A stretch of DNA of 55,105 bases, from the NCBI RefSeq assembly GCF_007097205.2, contig NZ_VJYK02000003.1, forward strand, positions 1-55,105. The letters are read 5' to 3'. The stretch's first letter is position 1. The number at the start of each line of letters is the position of its first letter. The notes under the pieces are model-generated. The model searched no databases. It worked only from the letters and a program-made list of their open reading frames with translations, and was not told the DNA's origin. Shown here one piece after another: positions 43,018-51,588 of the stretch. A program made the position numbers and the translations under genes. This DNA is from Streptomyces alkaliterrae. GTDB lineage: Bacteria; Actinomycetota; Actinomycetes; Streptomycetales; Streptomycetaceae.

Positions 43018-45687
43018 GTGGGGCATGGAGTGCCGGAACTCGTACTGGAACTGAACGGTCAGACCTGGACGCTCGATCCGTCCAGGTCGTACACCCTGGG
43101 GCGGGACCCGCAGGGCGATGTGGTGATAGAGGACGCCCGCGTGTCCTGGCGGCACGCCGTACTGCGCTGGGGCGGCAACAGCTGGCTGCTGGAGGACCAG
43201 GGCAGTACCAACGGGACGTTCGCGCAGGGGCACCGGGTGCAGCACCTGGACCTCTCGGCGGGGACCGTCGTACACCTGGGCAACGCCGGTGACGGCCCGC
43301 GCCTGACCTTCGGCGGCGCCGCGTCGCCGGGCGGTCAGCCGCAGGGTGGGGAGTGGCACCAGGCCGCCGCCCGGCAGCATGCCCAGCCGCAGCACGCCCC
43401 GCAGGCGCAGCCCGGCTGGCAGCAGCAGGGCGGCCAGCAGCAGGGCGGTTGGGCGCAGCAGCCGCAGGGCGGCCGGCAGCAGGCCGCCTGGCCGCAGCAG
43501 CCCGCGGCCCAGCAGCCGCAGGGCGGCCAGCAGCCGCACCCGCCGCAGCAGCACGCCGCCCAGCCGCACGTACCGGCACAGCAGGCCCCGCACGCACCGG
43601 CGCACGACCCGGCCGCCGCCGGGCAGCCGTCCGCCGCGGGCGTGACCCCGGCAGCCCAGCGGCCGCAGTCGCAGGGCCTCGGCGGGGACCGCAGCCCCAC
43701 CACGTTCCACCAGCTCGCACTCGGCCGGGTCATGCGCATCGGTCGTGCGCTGGAGAACGAGCTGGTCGTCTCCGACCTCCAGGTCTCCCGGCTGCACGCC
43801 GAGTTCCTGGCCGCGCCCGACGGCCGCTTCGAGATCCACGACCTCGGCAGCCACAACGGCACCTACGTCAACGGTCAGCAGCTGCCGAAGAACGGCCGCC
43901 AGCAGATCGGCCCGAACGACATCGTCGGTATCGGTCACTCCACCTTCCGCCTGGTGGGGGACCGGCTCGAGGAGTTCGTCGACACCGGCGAGGTCTCCTT
44001 CGCGGCACGCCACCTGACCGTGCAGGTCGACGGCGGCAAGACGATCCTCAACGATGTGTCCTTCGGGGTGCCGGAGAAGTCCGTCATCGCGGTGATCGGC
44101 CCCTCCGGATCCGGTAAGTCCACCCTGCTCAAGGCGCTGACCGGGTACCGCCCGGCCAACCAGGGCGAGGTGCTGTACGACAACCGGAACCTCTACACCC
44201 ACTTCGCCGAGCTGCGGCACCGCATCGGCCTCGTGCCGCAGGACGACATCCTGCACACCGCGCTCAAGGTGCGCACCGCGCTGCGCTACGCGGCCAAGCT
44301 GCGCTTCCCCGGCGACGTCGCCGAGGCCGAGCGCAACGCCCGGGTCGAGGAGGTGCTCGCCGAACTCAAGCTGGACATCCACGCGGACAAGCGCATCACC
44401 TCCCTCTCCGGCGGTCAGCGCAAGCGTGTGTCGGTGGCGCTCGAACTGCTCACCAAGCCCTCGCTGATCTTCCTCGACGAGCCGACCTCCGGCCTCGACC
44501 CGGGCATGGACCGCGACGTCATGCAGCTGCTGCGCGGCCTCGCCGACGACGGCCGCACGGTCCTGGTGGTCACCCACTCCGTCGCCGAACTCCAGCTGTG
44601 CGACAAGCTGCTGGTGATGGCTCCCGGCGGCGGCGTGGCCTACTTCGGCCCGCCCGAGGAGGCGCTGAACTTCTTCGGCTACGAGACCTGGGCCGACGTC
44701 TTCTCCGCGTTCGAGAACTACCGCGACTACGACTGGATGGGCCGCTGGCGCGGCTCGGAGCACTACCGCCTGTACGCGGCCGACATCGACGCCGTGGCCC
44801 CCCAGCCGGTCAACTTCCAGCAGCAACAGGCGAAACTCCAGAAGCCGCAGAGCTGGGGCAGCCAGCTGTGGACGCTGATGCGCCGCTACGGCTCGGTGAT
44901 CGCCTCCGACCGCGGTTTCATCGGCCTGATGTTCATCCTGCCCGCGGTGCTGGGCGTGGTGAGCGTGGTCATCCCGTCCGACCACGGGCTGGCCTTCGGC
45001 AAGCCGCCGACGTTCACCAACCGGGACGCCAGCACGATCCTGCTCATCCTCGCGGTCGGCATGTGCTTCTCCGCCGCCGCGAACTCCGTCCGCGAACTCA
45101 TCAAGGAACGGGTGATCTACGAGCGGGAACGCGCCACCGGACTGTCCAGGTCCGCGTACCTGATGTCGAAGGTGATCATCCTCGGACTGATCACCGCCCT
45201 CCAGGGCGTGATCATCTGCGCGATCGGCTTCATCCCGCGTGACATGCCCGAAGAGGGCCTGCTCTTCTCGAACACACCCGCCATCGAGATGACCCTGGTC
45301 GTCATCGCGCTCGGCCTGGCCTCGATGATGGTCGGCCTGATCATCTCCTCGCTGGTCAAGACGGCCGAGAAGACGATGCCGCTGCTGGTCATGTTCGCCA
45401 TCGTCCAGGTCGTCTTCACCGGCGTGCTCTTCCAGATCCACGACAAGCCCGGCATCGAGCAGCTGGCCTGGCTGATGCCCTCCCGGTGGGCGGTCTCCGG
45501 CATGGGCAACACCGTCCAGCTGAACGTCCTGCTCCCCTGGGACGTCCAGAACCCCGACCCGCTGTGGGACCACGAGCTGAGCCAGTGGTTCCTCAACATG
45601 GGCGTGCTGCTCACGATGAGCGTGCTGTGCGGTGTGGTGGTGGCCCGCTTCCTGCGGCGCCACGAGCCGGAGGTCATGCGCAAGTAG
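43018..45687 (+). CDS. Two-FHA-domain ABC-2 exporter (Rv1747-like)
   Basis: An 889-residue half-transporter with regulatory FHA domains. FHA-1: residues about 10-100 (YTLGRDPQGDVVIEDARVSWRHA, GSTNGTFAQG). A Gln/His/Pro-rich low-complexity linker spans about 105-225. FHA-2: about 240-320 (IGRALENELVVSDLQVSRLHAE, GSHNGTYVNG). ABC domain: Walker A GPSGSGKST (361-369), LSGGQRKR, FLDEPTSGLDP. C-terminal ABC-2 membrane domain with six helices. FHA domains bind phosphothreonine, so a Ser/Thr kinase probably controls transport, as for M. tuberculosis Rv1747. GTG 43018 has GGGGGA upstream; GTG 43030 is the alternative. Cargo unknown. Confidence 0.92.
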   Translation: MGHGVPELVLELNGQTWTLDPSRSYTLGRDPQGDVVIEDARVSWRHAVLRWGGNSWLLEDQGSTNGTFAQGHRVQHLDLSAGTVVHLGNAGDGPRLTFGGAASPGGQPQGGEWHQAAARQHAQPQHAPQAQPGWQQQGGQQQGGWAQQPQGGRQQAAWPQQPAAQQPQGGQQPHPPQQHAAQPHVPAQQAPHAPAHDPAAAGQPSAAGVTPAAQRPQSQGLGGDRSPTTFHQLALGRVMRIGRALENELVVSDLQVSRLHAEFLAAPDGRFEIHDLGSHNGTYVNGQQLPKNGRQQIGPNDIVGIGHSTFRLVGDRLEEFVDTGEVSFAARHLTVQVDGGKTILNDVSFGVPEKSVIAVIGPSGSGKSTLLKALTGYRPANQGEVLYDNRNLYTHFAELRHRIGLVPQDDILHTALKVRTALRYAAKLRFPGDVAEAERNARVEEVLAELKLDIHADKRITSLSGGQRKRVSVALELLTKPSLIFLDEPTSGLDPGMDRDVMQLLRGLADDGRTVLVVTHSVAELQLCDKLLVMAPGGGVAYFGPPEEALNFFGYETWADVFSAFENYRDYDWMGRWRGSEHYRLYAADIDAVAPQPVNFQQQQAKLQKPQSWGSQLWTLMRRYGSVIASDRGFIGLMFILPAVLGVVSVVIPSDHGLAFGKPPTFTNRDASTILLILAVGMCFSAAANSVRELIKERVIYERERATGLSRSAYLMSKVIILGLITALQGVIICAIGFIPRDMPEEGLLFSNTPAIEMTLVVIALGLASMMVGLIISSLVKTAEKTMPLLVMFAIVQVVFTGVLFQIHDKPGIEQLAWLMPSRWAVSGMGNTVQLNVLLPWDVQNPDPLWDHELSQWFLNMGVLLTMSVLCGVVVARFLRRHEPEVMRK

Positions 45688-45707
45688 CGGCCGCCCCGCA
45701 GACACGC

Positions 45708-45745
45708 CTGACGGCGGTGCCCCTGTCCGGGGACACCGCCGTCAG
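45708..45745. terminator. Bidirectional terminator
   Basis: Perfect 12-base stem CTGACGGCGGTG / CACCGCCGTCAG with a 14-base loop, between the convergent exporter and transglycosylase-like genes. Confidence 0.85.
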
Positions 45746-45770
45746 TGCTTCCGGGCGCTTCTCGAGCGCG

Positions 45771-46238
45771 TCAGTACCAGTGGTTCTGCTGCCAGAAGGA
45801 CCAGGCGCCGCACGGGCTGCCGTAGCGCTCCTTCATGTACTCCACACCCCACTCGATCTGGGTGGCGGGGTTGGTACGCCAGTCCGAGCCGGCCGAGGCC
45901 ATCTTCTCCCCGGGGAGCGCCTGGACCAGGCCGTAGGCGCCGCTGCTCGGGTTCTGCGCGGTGTGGTCCCAGCCGCTCTCCCGCTCGACGATGTTCGCGA
46001 AGCAGGTGTACTGCCGCTGGTCGTCGATGATCTCCTGGGCGGCCTGCCGCGGGGCGCTCGCCGACTGCGCTCCGGCGGCCTGCGCGGCCGACGGCTGTCC
46101 CTGCGCGGGAGCCGCCTGTGCCTGCCCGGAGAGGGCCGACAGGGCGAGCGTGGCGGCGCCCACGGTGGCGGCGCCTGCCGCGACCACACGGCGACCGAGG
46201 GGCTGACGCGGGAGACGAAGGGCGGAGAGGACGGGCAT
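45771..46238 (-). CDS. Secreted transglycosylase-like (SLT-fold) protein
   Basis: A 155-residue secreted protein. Signal peptide of about 42 residues (RRVVAAGAATVGAATLALSALS, cleavage near AQA-AP). After an Ala/Gln-rich spacer comes a lysozyme-like domain with the catalytic-type Glu in FANIVERESGWDH, GAYGLVQALPGEKMAS and the closing WGVEYMKERYGSPCGAWSFWQQNHWY. Such small domains remodel peptidoglycan during growth and sporulation. ATG 46238 with GGAAGG about ten bases upstream. The neighbouring chaplin genes fit a cell-surface developmental context. Confidence 0.88.
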   Translation of the reverse strand: MPVLSALRLPRQPLGRRVVAAGAATVGAATLALSALSGQAQAAPAQGQPSAAQAAGAQSASAPRQAAQEIIDDQRQYTCFANIVERESGWDHTAQNPSSGAYGLVQALPGEKMASAGSDWRTNPATQIEWGVEYMKERYGSPCGAWSFWQQNHWY

Positions 46239-46736
46239 GTACGTCTGACCTTCCGAGTCGGGTGACGCAGTGGACCCTGCGCCGACGGACATTGGTAGCA
46301 ACCCACCGGAAGACCGGGCAAAAGGTGCATGTACTGCCGCGCCTAGTGGACACCGGCCGGCGTCTTCGGCGGAGGCCCCTTCCCAGGCCGCGCGGAAGCC
46401 CTCCCCGGCACTAACCGGCCTCGTACGTGACGCGGGTCCTATGCGCCGACTCACATCCCGGGACCCGCCGGACCCGCACCGCCGAGACCCACGTCACCCC
46501 GGACGGCGTGCCGACACGGCGCTCGGTGCCGGCCCTGCCGTCGACCGCGCCGACCCGTGCGGCGCGGCACGTTCCCACCAAGCGGCGGCGGACACAAGTC
46601 ACCCGTCCGAATGCGGCACCTGATTCATGCTGTCGTGTGATAGTCCCTCAGATGCGCGCAACCTTCCGGCGGCCCCGCCGTTCTCCATGGCGTGCCGCGG
46701 CGAAACCGCCGCGGAACCGCTAGGAGGGTTGAGAAA
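46239..46736. other. Divergent intergenic region transglycosylase / chaplin
   Basis: About 500 bases without a supported gene. It must carry promoters for both neighbours. I searched by eye on the minus strand for the conserved parts of a ydaO-type c-di-AMP riboswitch, which precedes some Streptomyces cell-wall hydrolase genes, and did not find them. The region holds no convincing BldN-type promoter that I can assign. Confidence 0.4.
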
Positions 46737-46982
46737 GTGAAGAACCTGAAGAAGGTCGTCGCCGTCACCGCGGTCGCCGGCGGGATCGTCGCCGCCACCG
46801 CGGGTGCCGCCGCCGCGACCGGCGGCGCGCACGCCCACGGCAAGGCCGTCGGCTCCCCGGGCGTCATCTCCGGCAATGTCATTCAGGTCCCGGTGAACAT
46901 CCCGGTGAACGTCTGCGGCAACACCGTCAACGTGATCGGTCTGCTGAACCCCACGTTCGGCAACACCTGCATCAACAAGTGA
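46737..46982 (+). CDS. Short chaplin (hydrophobic aerial-hyphae surface protein)
   Basis: An 81-residue short chaplin: signal peptide (KKVVAVTAVAGGIVAATAGAAAA) and one chaplin domain, HGKAVGSPGVISGNVIQVPV... VCGNTVNVIGLLNPTFGNTC. The two Cys residues fit the intramolecular disulfide of short chaplins. It has no sorting signal, so it is secreted and self-assembles into the amyloid-like film on aerial hyphae and spores. GTG 46737 with TAGGAGG upstream. Its N-terminus resembles ChpE as I recall it, but ChpE lacks the Cys pair, so I do not assign a letter. Confidence 0.95.
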   Translation: MKNLKKVVAVTAVAGGIVAATAGAAAATGGAHAHGKAVGSPGVISGNVIQVPVNIPVNVCGNTVNVIGLLNPTFGNTCINK

Positions 46983-47228
46983 CGTCCGCGGCGCCCCGCG
47001 CGCCGCGACCAGCGCTCCGGCCCCGGACCGCACCGCCGTCCGGGGCCGGCCCGCTGCCAGGCTGCCCCTGACACCGTCTCGCCGGCGCGGGCCGCCGACT
47101 GCTCCGAACGGGGGTATTCGCCCCACGGATGGCTTTCCAACCGTGTCAAGGCGACCCCGCCCGCGTTGATCGGCATGTGGCTCCCGGCCGGAGCCACGGA
47201 CCGTCATTCAGAAGGAAGACCAGCACCC

Positions 47229-47468
47229 ATGAACGCAGCCAAGAAGGCCGTCGTCCTGCTCGCCGCGTCCGGCGCGGTCGTCGGCGCCACCGCCGGCACC
47301 GCCTCCGCCGACGCATTCGCCGGAGCCAAGGCCGCCCACTCGCCGGGCGTCGCCTCCGGCAACGTCATCAGCGTGCCGATCCACGTGCCGATCAACTTCT
47401 GCGGCAACACCATCAACGGCATCGCCGGGCTGAACCCGACGTTCGGCAACACCTGCGTCAACGGCTGA
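47229..47468 (+). CDS. Second short chaplin
   Basis: A 79-residue short chaplin with signal peptide AAKKAVVLLAASGAVVGATAGTASA and chaplin domain AAHSPGVASGNVISVPIHVPINFCGNTINGIAGLNPTFGNTC, again with two Cys. It lies 246 bases after the first chaplin in the same direction, so it may have its own promoter. The pair probably arose by duplication, though the signal peptides differ. AGAAGGAAG precedes ATG 47229 at a longish distance. Confidence 0.95.
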   Translation: MNAAKKAVVLLAASGAVVGATAGTASADAFAGAKAAHSPGVASGNVISVPIHVPINFCGNTINGIAGLNPTFGNTCVNG

Positions 47469-47484
47469 CCGAAGCGCACACCCC

Positions 47485-47519
47485 GACACCCCGTCCGGCA
47501 CACCGCCGGGCGGGGTGTC
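47485..47519. terminator. Terminator between chaplin and convergent gene
   Basis: Nine-base outer stem GACACCCCG / CGGGGTGTC enclosing an inner CCGGC / GCCGG stem, 17 bases after the second chaplin. Confidence 0.75.
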
Positions 47520-47534
47520 CGCGCGTCCCGACCG

Positions 47535-48329
47535 CTACGGCGCCCCGTGCCGCCGCGCGACCTCCTCCGCGTACGCGTTGTACGCCGCCACCTGGGCGCG
47601 CCGCGCCACCCGCTCCACCGGCCGCAGCAGGTCGGCGCGCGCCCCCATCTGCCCCGCGCTCACCGCGCCGCCGTGCTCCGGCGCCGCCGCGATGCCCAGT
47701 AGCGCCGACACCCGCTGCGCCAACTCCAACACCCGGACCGCACGCGGCGGATAGCCCGGCGCCAACACCCGGCGACCGGCCTCCGCCCGGGCCTGGTACG
47801 CCTCCAACGCGGCCCGCGCCACCGGCCCCGAACCCGCCACGTCCAACCGCACCAGCGCCTCGGTCGCCTCCCGCAGCGCCTCGACCAGCTCCCGCTCCGC
47901 CTCGCCGAGCGAGGGCACGTCCGCCGGCGTAGCCTGACGCACCGGCAGGCACGTCCATTCCACCTCCACGTGCTCGTCGCCCTCCGGCCCCACGGCCGCC
48001 GCCTCCGGCACCAGCCCGAGTCCCGCCCCGGGCGCCAGCACGGCCTCGCCGACCTCCAGCGCCCGCGCGTTGAACTCCGGTGGGCCGCACAGGCCGAGCG
48101 GGTGGCCCGGCGCCGGCAGCGCCACCGTCAGACCCGTCGCGCCGAGCGCCCGCAGCCGCCCCAGCGCCAGCGTCAACCCGACCGGGCCCGTCTCTCCGGG
48201 CAGCTCCACGACCCGGTGCGCGGCGTCGCCGCCGACCGCTTCCGAGGCCGCCTCGTCCGGTGACACGGCACCGGCGTACAGTGCGTTTCCCCAGGCGGCG
48301 AGCCGCCCGGAGCGAGGTTCTTCCAGCAT
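47535..48329 (-). CDS. Conserved hypothetical protein
   Basis: A 264-residue soluble protein, Ala/Glu/Leu-rich, predicted alpha/beta in the first half (RVVELPGETGPVGLTLALGRLRALG) and helical in the second (AERELVEALREATEALVRLDVAGSGPVARAALEAY). No signal peptide and no recognised motifs. TGGAGGG immediately precedes ATG 48329. Conserved in Streptomyces as far as I recall; divergent from the ABC ATPase gene. Confidence 0.75.
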   Translation of the reverse strand: MLEEPRSGRLAAWGNALYAGAVSPDEAASEAVGGDAAHRVVELPGETGPVGLTLALGRLRALGATGLTVALPAPGHPLGLCGPPEFNARALEVGEAVLAPGAGLGLVPEAAAVGPEGDEHVEVEWTCLPVRQATPADVPSLGEAERELVEALREATEALVRLDVAGSGPVARAALEAYQARAEAGRRVLAPGYPPRAVRVLELAQRVSALLGIAAAPEHGGAVSAGQMGARADLLRPVERVARRAQVAAYNAYAEEVARRHGAP

Positions 48330-48448
48330 CCCTCCACCTTAGAGAGGAAGCCGGGGGACCACGGGCGAGTACGGGTGGCGTAGGTTTTCCCTGGGGACCG
48401 TGCCCACAGGCACGGGCAAACGCGATTGCATTGGGAGACAGCGCGCTC

Positions 48449-49240
48449 ATGAGCGATGTACTGGAGCTGGTGGACGTATCCGTGGTCCGCGAGGGTCGCG
48501 CTCTGGTGGACGAGGTCTCCTGGTCGGTGAAGGAGGGCGAGCGATGGATCATCCTCGGCCCCAACGGCGCCGGGAAGACCACCCTGCTCAACCTCGCCTC
48601 CAGCTACCTGTTCCCGACCACCGGCACCGCCACCGTCCTCGGTGAACGCCTCGGCGCGGTCGACGTCTTCGAGCTCCGGCCCCGCATCGGCATGTCCTCC
48701 AGCGCGCTCACCGAGAAGCTGCCGCGCAGCCAGACCGTCCTGCAGACCGTGCTGACCGCCGCCTACGGAATGACCGCCGGCTGGCAGGAGTCCTACGACG
48801 CCGTCGACGAGGAGCGCGCCCGCGCCTTCCTGGACCGGCTCGGCATGAGCGACTACCTCGACCGCCGCTTCGGCACCCTCTCCGAGGGCGAGCGCAAGCG
48901 CACCCAGATCGCCCGCGCCATGATGACCGACCCCGAACTGCTGCTGCTCGACGAGCCGGCCGCCGGACTCGACCTCGGCGGCCGGGAGGACCTGGTGCGC
49001 CGCCTCGGCCGACTGGCCCGCGACCCCTACGCCCCCTCCATGATCATGGTGACGCACCACGTCGAGGAGATCCCGGCAGGCTTCACCCACGTCCTGATGA
49101 TCCGCCAGGGCAAGGTCCTCACCGCCGGCCCGATGGAGACGGAGATGACCTCCGCCAACCTCTCCCGCTGCTTCGGCCTGCCCCTGGTCCTGGAGCGCCA
49201 GGGCGAGCGCTGGACCGCCGCCGGGCTCCCGCTCGGCTGA
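48449..49240 (+). CDS. Stand-alone ABC transporter ATP-binding protein
   Basis: A 263-residue single ABC domain: Walker A GPNGAGKTT (near residue 38), signature LSEGERKR (rather than LSGGQ), Walker B LLLLDEPAAGLD, and switch His in MVTHHVEEIP. The form with GMSSSALTEKLPRSQTV is typical of the YfbB/ModF-like ATPases without a genetically linked permease. None is encoded next to it. It may act in transport with an unlinked partner or be a non-transport ATPase. Confidence 0.88.
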   Translation: MSDVLELVDVSVVREGRALVDEVSWSVKEGERWIILGPNGAGKTTLLNLASSYLFPTTGTATVLGERLGAVDVFELRPRIGMSSSALTEKLPRSQTVLQTVLTAAYGMTAGWQESYDAVDEERARAFLDRLGMSDYLDRRFGTLSEGERKRTQIARAMMTDPELLLLDEPAAGLDLGGREDLVRRLGRLARDPYAPSMIMVTHHVEEIPAGFTHVLMIRQGKVLTAGPMETEMTSANLSRCFGLPLVLERQGERWTAAGLPLG

Positions 49241-49260
49241 CGACCGGTCGTCCCAGGACC

Positions 49261-49300
49261 GCGCGCCGCGGCCGGGAACGTTCCCCGGCCGCGCCGCGCA
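49261..49300 (+). terminator. Terminator after the ABC ATPase gene
   Basis: Near-perfect inverted repeat GCGCGCCGCGGCCGGG... to ...CCCCGGCCGCGCCGCGC centred on AACGTT, with one mismatch and one bulged base. Confidence 0.65.
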
Positions 49301-49324
49301 CTGTCCGTGAACGCCCGCCACCCC

Positions 49325-49330
49325 TATCAT
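49325..49330 (+). promoter_or_regulatory. Putative -10 box, leaderless nfeD mRNA
   Basis: TATCAT ends seven bases before the GTG at 49338. TGTCCG at 49302-49307 is a weak -35 candidate at a 17-base spacing. No ribosome binding site lies before the GTG. Confidence 0.5.
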
Positions 49331-49337
49331 TGACCTT

Positions 49338-49760
49338 GTGGATGCTTGGGTGTGGTGGCTGATCGCCGCCGTAGGGCTGCTCATCCCGCTTGTCATCACC
49401 GCCATGCCGGAGTTGGGCATGCTCGCCATCGGCGCGGGCGCGGGCTCGCTCACGGCGGCGCTCGGTGGCGGCCCGGTCGCGCAGGTCGCGGTCTTCGCGA
49501 TCGTCTCCACCGCGCTGATACTGGTGGTCCGCCCGGTCGCCCGCCGGATGCGCGCCGAGCGGCCCGAACTCGCCAGCGGCGTCGACGCGCTCAAGGGCCA
49601 GCGGGCCGTCGTCCTGGAACGCGTGGACGAGAGCGGCGGCCGGGTGAAGATCGGCGGCGAGGTCTGGTCGGCCCGTGCGCTGGACTCCGGCGAGGCCTAC
49701 GAACCCGGCAGCCGCGTCGACGTGGTGGAGATCGACGGGGCCACCGCCGTCGTGATGTGA
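49338..49760 (+). CDS. NfeD family membrane protein (short, OB-fold type)
   Basis: A 140-residue protein with two to three hydrophobic segments (VWWLIAAVGLLIPLVITAMPELG, LAIGAGAGSLTAALGG, VAVFAIVSTALILVV) and a C-terminal OB-fold beta-barrel (LKGQRAVVLERVDESGGRVKIGGEVWSARAL). It is the short form without the N-terminal ClpP-like protease. NfeD proteins partner SPFH/stomatin proteins in membrane microdomains, and the SPFH gene follows directly. Confidence 0.9.
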   Translation: MDAWVWWLIAAVGLLIPLVITAMPELGMLAIGAGAGSLTAALGGGPVAQVAVFAIVSTALILVVRPVARRMRAERPELASGVDALKGQRAVVLERVDESGGRVKIGGEVWSARALDSGEAYEPGSRVDVVEIDGATAVVM

Positions 49761-49836
49761 TGGCCCGTGACACAGGCACGGTCACGCACGGTGGCCGCCG
49801 CCCAGCGAACACCTACCGACAGTCCAGGGGGACGCG

Positions 49837-50802
49837 ATGGATGCAGTCATCATCGTCTTGATCATCCTGGTGGTGCTTGTCTTCATCGCACTCATCAAGA
49901 CGATCCAGGTCATCCCACAGGCGAGCGCGGCCATCGTCGAGAGGTTCGGCCGTTACACCCGCACCCTCAACGCGGGCCTGAACATCGTCGTGCCGTTCAT
50001 CGACACCATCCGCAACCGCATCGACCTGCGTGAACAGGTCGTGCCCTTCCCGCCGCAGCCGGTGATCACCCAGGACAACCTGGTCGTGAACATCGACACC
50101 GTCATCTACTACCAGGTGACCGACGCCCGGGCCGCGACCTACGAGGTCGCCAGCTACATCCAGGCCATCGAGCAGCTCACCGTCACCACACTGCGGAACA
50201 TCATCGGCGGTATGGACCTGGAGCGCACCCTGACCTCCCGCGAGGAGATCAACGCGGCACTGCGCGGCGTCCTCGACGAGGCCACCGGCAAGTGGGGAAT
50301 CCGCGTCAACCGCGTCGAGCTGAAGGCGATCGAGCCGCCCACCTCCATCCAGGACTCGATGGAGAAGCAGATGCGCGCCGACCGCGACAAGCGCGCCGCC
50401 ATCCTCCAGGCGGAAGGTGTCCGGCAGTCGGAGATCCTCCAGGCTGAGGGCCACAAGCAGTCCGAGATCCTCCGCGCCGAAGGTGACGCCAAGGCCGCCG
50501 CACTGCGCGCCGAAGGTGAGGCGCAGGCGATCCGCACGGTCTTCGAGTCCATCCACGCCGGAGACCCGGACCAGAAGCTGCTCTCCTACCAGTACCTCCA
50601 GATGCTGCCGAAGATCGCCGAGGGCGACGCCAACAAGCTGTGGATCGTGCCCAGCGAGATCGGCGACGCGCTCAAGGGCCTCGGCGGCGCGTTGGATACC
50701 TTCCGAGGCGGCAACGGAGGCGGCAGCGGCGGCGGCAACGGAGGCGGCCAGCAGGGCGGAAAGTCCGTCACGCCCCCCACCGAGCGCCCCTCGATCGACT
50801 GA
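49837..50802 (+). CDS. SPFH/Band 7 (paraslipin-type stomatin) protein
   Basis: A 321-residue membrane-tethered protein: one N-terminal helix (VIIVLIILVVLVFIALI), then the SPFH domain (QASAAIVERFGRYTRTLNAGLNIVVPFID...), and a charged coiled coil with repeated ILQAEG units (ILQAEGVRQSE, ILQAEGHKQSE, ILRAEGDAKAAALRAEGEAQ). A Gly-rich low-complexity tail ends the protein. AGGGGGA precedes ATG 49837. With NfeD it likely forms a ring-like membrane scaffold linked to envelope quality control. Confidence 0.93.
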   Translation: MDAVIIVLIILVVLVFIALIKTIQVIPQASAAIVERFGRYTRTLNAGLNIVVPFIDTIRNRIDLREQVVPFPPQPVITQDNLVVNIDTVIYYQVTDARAATYEVASYIQAIEQLTVTTLRNIIGGMDLERTLTSREEINAALRGVLDEATGKWGIRVNRVELKAIEPPTSIQDSMEKQMRADRDKRAAILQAEGVRQSEILQAEGHKQSEILRAEGDAKAAALRAEGEAQAIRTVFESIHAGDPDQKLLSYQYLQMLPKIAEGDANKLWIVPSEIGDALKGLGGALDTFRGGNGGGSGGGNGGGQQGGKSVTPPTERPSID

Positions 50803-50848
50803 TTCAAGCCGTTCGGCCGCCCGCCCCTGGGCGCTTGTGGAACACAAA

Positions 50849-50889
50849 CGGGCCCGCCGTCCGACCTCCCCGGTCAAACGGCGGGCCCG
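50849..50889. terminator. Bidirectional terminator
   Basis: Perfect 12-base stem CGGGCCCGCCGT / ACGGCGGGCCCG with a 17-base loop between the convergent SPFH and HNH genes. Confidence 0.8.
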
Positions 50890-50918
50890 CGTCATTCGCG
50901 GCAGTCACCGCGCACCGC

Positions 50919-51431
50919 TCAGGCCGCCGGTGCCGGTAGCCGCAACCAGTCCGGAAGCCCCTCCCCGTCACGGAAGTTGAGCGCCAGCAGCAGCGCGTCC
51001 GCCGGCGTCGGCTCGAACGGCCGCACCAGCAGCCGCATCCCCGCCTCCGCCGGAGTGCGGTCCGCCTTGCGGTGGTTGTCCGCAGCGCACGCCGCCACGG
51101 TGTTCAGCCAGGTGTCCCCGCCGCCGTGCGACCTGGGCACGATGTGGTCGACCGTGGTCGCGCGCCGCCCGCAATAGGCGCAACGGTGGCGGTCCCGCAC
51201 CAGCACACCGCGCCGCGACCACGGCGCCCGTTGTCGGAACGGCACTTTCACGTACCGCCGTAGCCGGATGACCTGCGGCACCGGGAGCTCGACGTGCGCC
51301 GCCCGGACCTTCAGCCCACCGTGAGCCTGCTCCACCACGGCCTTGTTCTGCATCACCAGAACAACCGCCCGTCGAAGCGCCACCGTCGCCAGTGGCTCGA
51401 AACTCGCGTTCAGAACCAGCGTCTCCCGCAC
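50919..51431 (-). CDS. HNH endonuclease family protein
   Basis: A 170-residue protein. The N-terminal half (TLVLNASFEPLATVALRRAVVLVMQNKAVV) is a conserved domain of this actinobacterial family; the HNH motif is CAYCGRRATTVDHIVPRSHGGGDTWLNTVAAC then DNHRKADRTP, with His, Asn and the zinc-type Cys pair intact. GTG 51431 is favoured by GGGGAGG five bases upstream. No restriction methylase or toxin partner is adjacent, so it is probably a chromosomal nuclease of unknown role. Confidence 0.88.
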   Translation of the reverse strand: MRETLVLNASFEPLATVALRRAVVLVMQNKAVVEQAHGGLKVRAAHVELPVPQVIRLRRYVKVPFRQRAPWSRRGVLVRDRHRCAYCGRRATTVDHIVPRSHGGGDTWLNTVAACAADNHRKADRTPAEAGMRLLVRPFEPTPADALLLALNFRDGEGLPDWLRLPAPAA

Positions 51432-51588
51432 GTCCACCTCCCCGTCAGGCCCGCCGGGCGGCGGGTGGCACCACTGTGCCGGTGCCCCTTCCGGCCGACA
51501 ACGCAATTTCCCCGCGGTGTACGGCGGGCGACGGAAGCGGGACGTGCGGGGGACGGGTGGACGGCGGGAGAACCGCGGCCGCGCGTCG

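Noticed and set aside
42907-45705. A 932-codon frame opposite the FHA-ABC gene
   Set aside because: Length comes from codon bias of the opposite strand; composition is unnatural and no domain is visible.
46239-46420. ydaO-type c-di-AMP riboswitch before the transglycosylase-like gene
   Set aside because: Expected from knowledge of similar genes, but the conserved blocks were not found on reading the minus strand.
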